In this document: piece after piece, positions 60,002-64,000 of the stretch
How positions within the stretch are numbered: position 1 is the stretch's first letter
Layout of the letters: each line of letters starts with the position of its first letter
Source: CAYVQZ01 sp964453435
GTDB lineage: Bacteria; Abyssobacteria; SURF-5
Reading direction: 5' to 3'
Assembly (NCBI GenBank): GCA_964453435.1
Contig: CAYVQZ010000004.1
Span: 49,641-113,640, forward strand
Length of the DNA stretch: 64,000 bases
The notes under the pieces: model-generated
What the model was told of the DNA's origin: nothing
What the model saw: the letters and a program-made list of their open reading frames with translations, nothing else
The model's database searches: none
Program-made: the position numbers and the translations under genes

Positions 60002-62092
60002 ATGAAGAGATTTATCGGACTTGTTGCGGCGACCGTTCACCTGCTGTGCGCGGTTGCACTGGCGGATACCACGTTCTATGCGACGGAAGCGGTCGAATCG
60101 GGCGACGTGCTCGTGCACGACGCGACGGCTGAGCGCGGCGCGAAAAAGAGCGCGGTCCAGGGGCAGACAGGCGTCATCGGCGTCGCGGCTACAAACACGA
60201 CGGGCGCGGGCGAGGTTTACGTTCGCCAGCATGGCGGCCTGGTGATGGTCAACGTGACGGGCACTGTGGATGCGGCCACGAACCCTTATCTCAGGGCCTC
60301 GAGCACGGCCGGCGCAGCAGAGGGCGTCGCCTCGATGGGGGTCGGAGTGTTCGCTATCGCAACGAAGGACAGCGCGGGCGGACAATGCGAGGCGACGCTG
60401 CTGACCGGCCTGCAGGATGGCGGCGGCTCGGGCGGCGGAGCGCCGGCGGACGCTGCGTATATCACGCAGACGGAACACGGCGGGCTTTCGAATGAGCAGG
60501 CGTTGGCCCTGCTTGCGGACGGATTGCTGAAGCACGGCTCAGGCGTGGTTGCGAGGGCGGTTCCGGGAACGGATTACGCGGTGACAAAGGAACACGTGGG
60601 GTTGGGCAATGTCGAGAATCTGAAGGTGAACCTGACGGCCACGGCCGACCCCACCGCAAATGACGATAACACGCAGGGCTATGCGGTTGGCAGCCGGTGG
60701 GTCAATGTCTCGACAGACAAGGAATACGTGTGTGTGGACGGAAGCGCGGGCGCGGCGGTATGGACGGAGACAACGGCAACGGGGAGCGGATCATCTGACC
60801 ACAGCGCGTTGTCGAATTTGAATTGGAGCGCGGCGGGACACACGTTCGATGCGAATCTGGACATAGGCGCATACGATTTTCAATCGACGGGCAGCTTCAC
60901 GGACGGGACAAACGCGGTCACAGCGGCGAACGCAAAGACGGCATACGACCACAGTCAGGGGAGCGGCTCGGACCATGCGGATGTTGCGAGCAACACCACC
61001 CATCGGCAGACCACCACCGGCAACCCGCACAGCGTCACGAAATCGGACGTGAGTCTGGGCAATGTCGAGAATCTGAAGGTTAATCTGACGGCCACGACGG
61101 ACCCGACCGTGAACGATGACACCGGCGATGGCTATTCGGTCGGCTCGCGGTGGGTCAACACGTCAACGGACAAAGAATATGTGTGTCTGGACGCATCCAC
61201 CGGCGCGGCGGTGTGGCTCGAAACAACCGCGCTCGGCGGCGGGAAATTCGTGGACCGAGGCGACCCATCGGCGTATGATTTCACGAGCCTGACGGCGGAT
61301 GAGACCTGGCGCGACTTGGACCTGTCGTCAATCGTGCCGGAAGACGCGACGGCGGTGCTGCTGCGAACGCTCTTCAGGAGCGGCTCGGCGGCCGATACGG
61401 CGCAATTCCGGGAAAACGGCAACTCGAACACCATCAACGTCGAGCGCATGCCGCTCGGGTTCGCGAACTCCGACGTCTACCGCACGGCTGTCGTCGCCGT
61501 CGATTCAAACAGGATCATCGAGTACTGGCTCACGAACACGACGTGGACGACCACATCTATCGGTGTGGCCGGCTGGTGGCTCGATTCCACCGGCGGCACA
61601 GACGCCGACGCCATCCATGAGAACGTGGCCGGTGAGATAGCGGCGATAACGGAAAAGACTGCGCCGGTGGCCGATGACATGCTGCTCATCGAGGATAGCG
61701 CTGATTCTAATAACAAGAAGATGGTGAAGGTTGGCAACATACCACGTTTCGTTGACCGTGGCGACCCATCGGCGTATGACCTTGAGATTGCGGACATGAC
61801 GATGGATGGTACATGGCACGATTGGGATGTAAGCTCAATAGTCCCAGCGGGGGCAAAAGCGGTTGTGCTTTCTATTCATCTACGGGGAAATGCGGCCAAC
61901 CTATATTTACAGTGGAGGAAAAAGGGAAACACAAATTCTTATGCTGCTGTTCTTTGGCGTACTCAAGTAGCCAATGTTGTGTTCGGGCATCAGGTTACAG
62001 TCGCTTGCGACGCAAACCGAGTGATTGAATATCAAGGGTCAAGCAGTGGTATAGATTTAGCCAACATCTGTATTTTAGGGTGGTACTTCTAA
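60002..62092 (+). CDS. Tail fibre-like protein with internal duplications
   Basis: 696 aa, 10 bases after the hub gene. The N-terminus KRFIGLVAATVHLLCAVALA looks like a signal peptide, which is odd for a virion protein. Two copies of LGNVENLKVNLTAT...VGSRWVN.STDKEYVC (about residues 197 and 349) and two of FVDRGDPSAYD (about 418 and 585) are present. LGNVENLKVN and the segment EKTAPVADDMLLIEDSADSN are typical of phage fibres. From the second RGDPSAY repeat onward, base composition shifts to AT-rich, suggesting a swapped receptor-binding tip. Confidence 0.72.
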   Translation: MKRFIGLVAATVHLLCAVALADTTFYATEAVESGDVLVHDATAERGAKKSAVQGQTGVIGVAATNTTGAGEVYVRQHGGLVMVNVTGTVDAATNPYLRASSTAGAAEGVASMGVGVFAIATKDSAGGQCEATLLTGLQDGGGSGGGAPADAAYITQTEHGGLSNEQALALLADGLLKHGSGVVARAVPGTDYAVTKEHVGLGNVENLKVNLTATADPTANDDNTQGYAVGSRWVNVSTDKEYVCVDGSAGAAVWTETTATGSGSSDHSALSNLNWSAAGHTFDANLDIGAYDFQSTGSFTDGTNAVTAANAKTAYDHSQGSGSDHADVASNTTHRQTTTGNPHSVTKSDVSLGNVENLKVNLTATTDPTVNDDTGDGYSVGSRWVNTSTDKEYVCLDASTGAAVWLETTALGGGKFVDRGDPSAYDFTSLTADETWRDLDLSSIVPEDATAVLLRTLFRSGSAADTAQFRENGNSNTINVERMPLGFANSDVYRTAVVAVDSNRIIEYWLTNTTWTTTSIGVAGWWLDSTGGTDADAIHENVAGEIAAITEKTAPVADDMLLIEDSADSNNKKMVKVGNIPRFVDRGDPSAYDLEIADMTMDGTWHDWDVSSIVPAGAKAVVLSIHLRGNAANLYLQWRKKGNTNSYAAVLWRTQVANVVFGHQVTVACDANRVIEYQGSSSGIDLANICILGWYF

Positions 62093-63198
62093 TGCAAATA
62101 TCCCAAGGCATGGAGCTTTTCAGCGGTTTCAGGCGAGATGGGGGCATTATCATCAAGAGAAACAATTTCTTTTCGAATATGACGAAATTGTGGTTCTATT
62201 TGTGCAATGAAGCGTGTAACGTGGTCATAGTCCACGCACTCAGCGACGATAGAAGCGCGCAGAGGAAACGGCGTCCTTTGTGTAAGCACTCGTGGGATAT
62301 CAACGTTGCTAACAAGTCCGTCTGTTATGCCGACACCAAACCCTTGGACAACCAGCGGAACGTGGGTTTGGTCAGGTGTGGGTTGATTGCGATGAAGCGG
62401 CTCTTCACCAAGCACAGCAAATCCCTCACCATGGTCAGATGTGAGGATAAGAATTACATCCGATGGTATGACGTCAAGAAGCAATGCCAAGCGCTCGTCG
62501 CATTCGCGCACCGCAGCGCAGTAAGCGCGATATCGAGTGTCCGCATCCGCATCGCTCCAGTCACCATGTACATCTCGCCAGGGCAATTCGGGGGAAAGGT
62601 CAGGCCGCGATTCCATCCAATATTCATGGAGACCAAAGGTGTGAACAAAGAGGAAGTAGGGACGTTTCTCGTCAGTCGCGCTAAGCCATTTGCGTGCCCA
62701 CTGAATCGGCTCATAATGGCCGTCTTTAATTTCACGCAACGAGATATTCGAACTTTGCAACTGTCGGTATTTAGCCTCTTTCCACGCATCAAAACCTTGT
62801 TGCATGTGCCATTCAGTAGAAACTTGGGCACCGCCGACAAAGGCAACGGTATGGTATTTTTGCGCTTTGAGTTCTTCTGCTACCGTGGTAAGAGACAGAT
62901 GCAGTTTTTGATTGCCGGTCTCAACACGATGATGGGACGGGAGCAATCCAGTCAGCATACTACAGTGACTGGGGCGTGTCCATGTTGCGGCGGAATGCGC
63001 ATTCGTGTAAATCATCGCATTCTTTTCCGCCCAGGCATACGTCCTGGGCATATGCTCAGGCGTGAAATGGTCAGCGCGTAGGGTGTCAATGGATATGAGG
63101 ATAATGTTTGGTCTTGGAGTTGATTTAATCCATGCCACGCTGAGCCATGCGGCCAGGATGAGGAAGGCCACAGCGCCGATTTTCGCCCATATCTTCAC
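62089..63198 (-). CDS. Sulfatase-like hydrolase, antisense moron
   Basis: 369 aa, GTG start, N-terminal hydrophobic anchor (IGAVAFLILAAWLSVAWI). Alkaline-phosphatase-superfamily marks: IILISIDTLRADH with metal Asp38, the nucleophile block WTRPSHCSMLTG with Thr74 where sulfatases have Cys or Ser, and ILTSDHGEGF near the end. A Thr nucleophile fits phosphate-ester or phosphoglycerol-type members better than true sulfatases. The DNA is more AT-rich than the phage genes around it. Its stop codon overlaps that of the tail fibre (CTAA), and it is convergent to the whole module. Confidence 0.78.
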   Translation of the reverse strand: MKIWAKIGAVAFLILAAWLSVAWIKSTPRPNIILISIDTLRADHFTPEHMPRTYAWAEKNAMIYTNAHSAATWTRPSHCSMLTGLLPSHHRVETGNQKLHLSLTTVAEELKAQKYHTVAFVGGAQVSTEWHMQQGFDAWKEAKYRQLQSSNISLREIKDGHYEPIQWARKWLSATDEKRPYFLFVHTFGLHEYWMESRPDLSPELPWRDVHGDWSDADADTRYRAYCAAVRECDERLALLLDVIPSDVILILTSDHGEGFAVLGEEPLHRNQPTPDQTHVPLVVQGFGVGITDGLVSNVDIPRVLTQRTPFPLRASIVAECVDYDHVTRFIAQIEPQFRHIRKEIVSLDDNAPISPETAEKLHALGYLH

Positions 63199-63245
63199 AG
63201 GTGAATTTTACCATCGCGCATGGCGCGCGTCAAGGAGGTGAGCGC

Positions 63246-63503
63246 ATGCAGATAAGTCCGGAGGAAGTCGGAGCGATTGCGGCCCTCGGGACGGGCATCG
63301 GGTACGGGATTCGCGTTGTCCATCAATGGGCGAGGAACGGGCGCGGAAACGGCATGCGGTGCCCGTACCACAAGGACCTGCAAAAGAAGGTGGAACGCAT
63401 CGAGCATGCGATCACGGGCGAGAACGGAATCAGGGTGGTTCTGGCCCAACTGAAAAAGGACATCGAGCGGCTGTGCGAGGAAATCGAGGGATTGAAGCAA
63501 TGA
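63246..63503 (+). CDS. Small membrane protein, holin- or spanin-like
   Basis: 85 aa; ATG after AAGGAGGTG. A short hydrophobic stretch (VGAIAALGTGIGYGIRVV) at residues 8-25 is followed by MRCPYHKDLQKKVERIEHAI and a coiled-coil tail with KKDIERLCEEIEGLK. The gene overlaps the endolysin start by ATGA, the arrangement expected of a holin or spanin-like lysis partner. No sequence family recognised. Confidence 0.5.
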   Translation: MQISPEEVGAIAALGTGIGYGIRVVHQWARNGRGNGMRCPYHKDLQKKVERIEHAITGENGIRVVLAQLKKDIERLCEEIEGLKQ

Positions 63504-63889
63504 AACGAGCGCTGATTTTGCCGTGCGCCTGTTGCGGGCTCGAGGCCCATTCGGGCCGGTTGACCTCGCTCGCGGAACTGCTGCTGATGAAGTATCCGGA
63601 CATGACCATCGCGTCGGGGACGCGGTGCGAGAAGCGCAACGCCGATGTCGGCGGCTCTCGAACGTCGGGGCATCTGCCCGTGTGGGGGGAGGACGGCAAG
63701 CATTCGGTCGCCTTCGACGGGCGCCTGGAAAGACGATGGGACAGGTTCAGGCGGAGGCAGTTTGTGTTTGACGCGATACGAGCCGGCGCAAAGGGGGTGA
63801 TTCTGTACGACGGCCATTTTCATGTTGACCTGAAGCCTCGGCTGTATCTGGCGAGGACGGTGAACGGCGCGCTCGTGCCGTTTCCGTGA
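63500..63889 (+). CDS. M15-type peptidase, probable endolysin
   Basis: 129 aa. SGTRCEKRNADVGGSRTSGH gives His58 and, after a longer loop, FDGR with Asp73; HFHVDLKPR near the end holds His108 and Asp110. This is the zinc and catalytic pattern of peptidase M15 (D-Ala-D-Ala carboxypeptidase-like) lysins, which cut peptidoglycan peptides. The insert HLPVWGEDGKHSVAFD is longer than usual. Translation is coupled to the upstream small protein. Confidence 0.75.
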   Translation: MKRALILPCACCGLEAHSGRLTSLAELLLMKYPDMTIASGTRCEKRNADVGGSRTSGHLPVWGEDGKHSVAFDGRLERRWDRFRRRQFVFDAIRAGAKGVILYDGHFHVDLKPRLYLARTVNGALVPFP

Positions 63890-63954
63890 AGGAGGAAAGC
63901 GGGAACACGAATGACGCGAAGGAGGCGAATTACAGGAATAACGAAGAGAGCTTT

Positions 63955-63990
63955 TAAACCGCAAAGGCGCAAAGGGCGCAAAGAAAAATA
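63955..63990. repeat. Spacer repeat at window end
   Basis: AACCGCAAAGGCGCAAAGGG and following GCGCAAAGAAAA, the same motif as near 16783, 19538, 48700, 50875 and 52045. It marks the right border of the phage module. Confidence 0.7.
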
Positions 63991-64000
63991 AAAATTGTAG

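Overview
The window looks like chromosomal DNA of an uncultivated, moderately GC-rich bacterium. It carries housekeeping operons, lipoprotein-type signal peptides, many GTG/TTG starts and unusually repeat-laden spacers. The repeat style and gene mix resemble genomes of candidate phyla and PVC- or deltaproteobacteria-like lineages, but the sequence alone does not fix the taxon. No rRNA, tRNA, CRISPR array, integrase or IS transposase was seen.

Layout. 0-8 kb: a minus-strand pyrB behind a consensus promoter and an intrinsic terminator that looks like an attenuator, an anchored sialidase-like protein, a decayed Fe-S reductase, an EamA transporter, and a small MBOAT/SGNH polysaccharide O-acetylation operon. 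8.2-9.5 kb: a lone HK97-type phage portal gene. 9.5-14 kb: HEAT-repeat, cyclic-nucleotide-binding, PAP2 and GNAT proteins. 14-21 kb: an amino-sugar group (nagA, SIS isomerase, ceramidase-like hydrolase, FecR-domain protein, BadF-type GlcNAc kinase). 21-24.6 kb: an orphan RHH antitoxin and two MFS transporters. 24.8-32 kb: rpsF-ssb-rpsR-rplI-dnaB-dapA-dapB and a K+-dependent-type membrane pyrophosphatase. 32-38.6 kb: yceD-rpmF-fabD-fabG-acpP-fabF-rnc plus an acyl-CoA dehydrogenase. 38.9-51.6 kb: RraA-like protein, GPH symporter, a HEAT protein paired with an HD-GYP protein that share an N-terminal domain, YbaK-like deacylase, Fe-S reductase, two ankyrin genes around a TlpA-like thioredoxin, a GT39-like glycosyltransferase and a lone receiver domain.

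52.6-63.9 kb is a phage morphogenesis module: prohead protease fused in frame to the capsid protein with an internal start for the capsid, a small head protein, a head-tail connector, a baseplate-type protein, a tail hub, a tail fibre, an antisense sulfatase-like moron, a holin-like small protein and an M15 endolysin. It lacks portal and terminase; the only portal in the window sits 43 kb upstream. Both loci are preceded by a similar leader block and both are bordered by the same repeats, so the best candidate for an undescribed system is a dispersed, gene-transfer-agent-like or domesticated phage particle.

The spacers hold a mosaic of short modules made of nested palindromes, in at least a dozen places and both orientations, including inside the phage operon and the pyrB leader. 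A second group of spacer repeats (motifs such as CGCAAAG, CCGCGTTCATCCGCGG and CTGAGCCTGTCGAAGGA) is of a kind seen in many unrelated environmental genomes.
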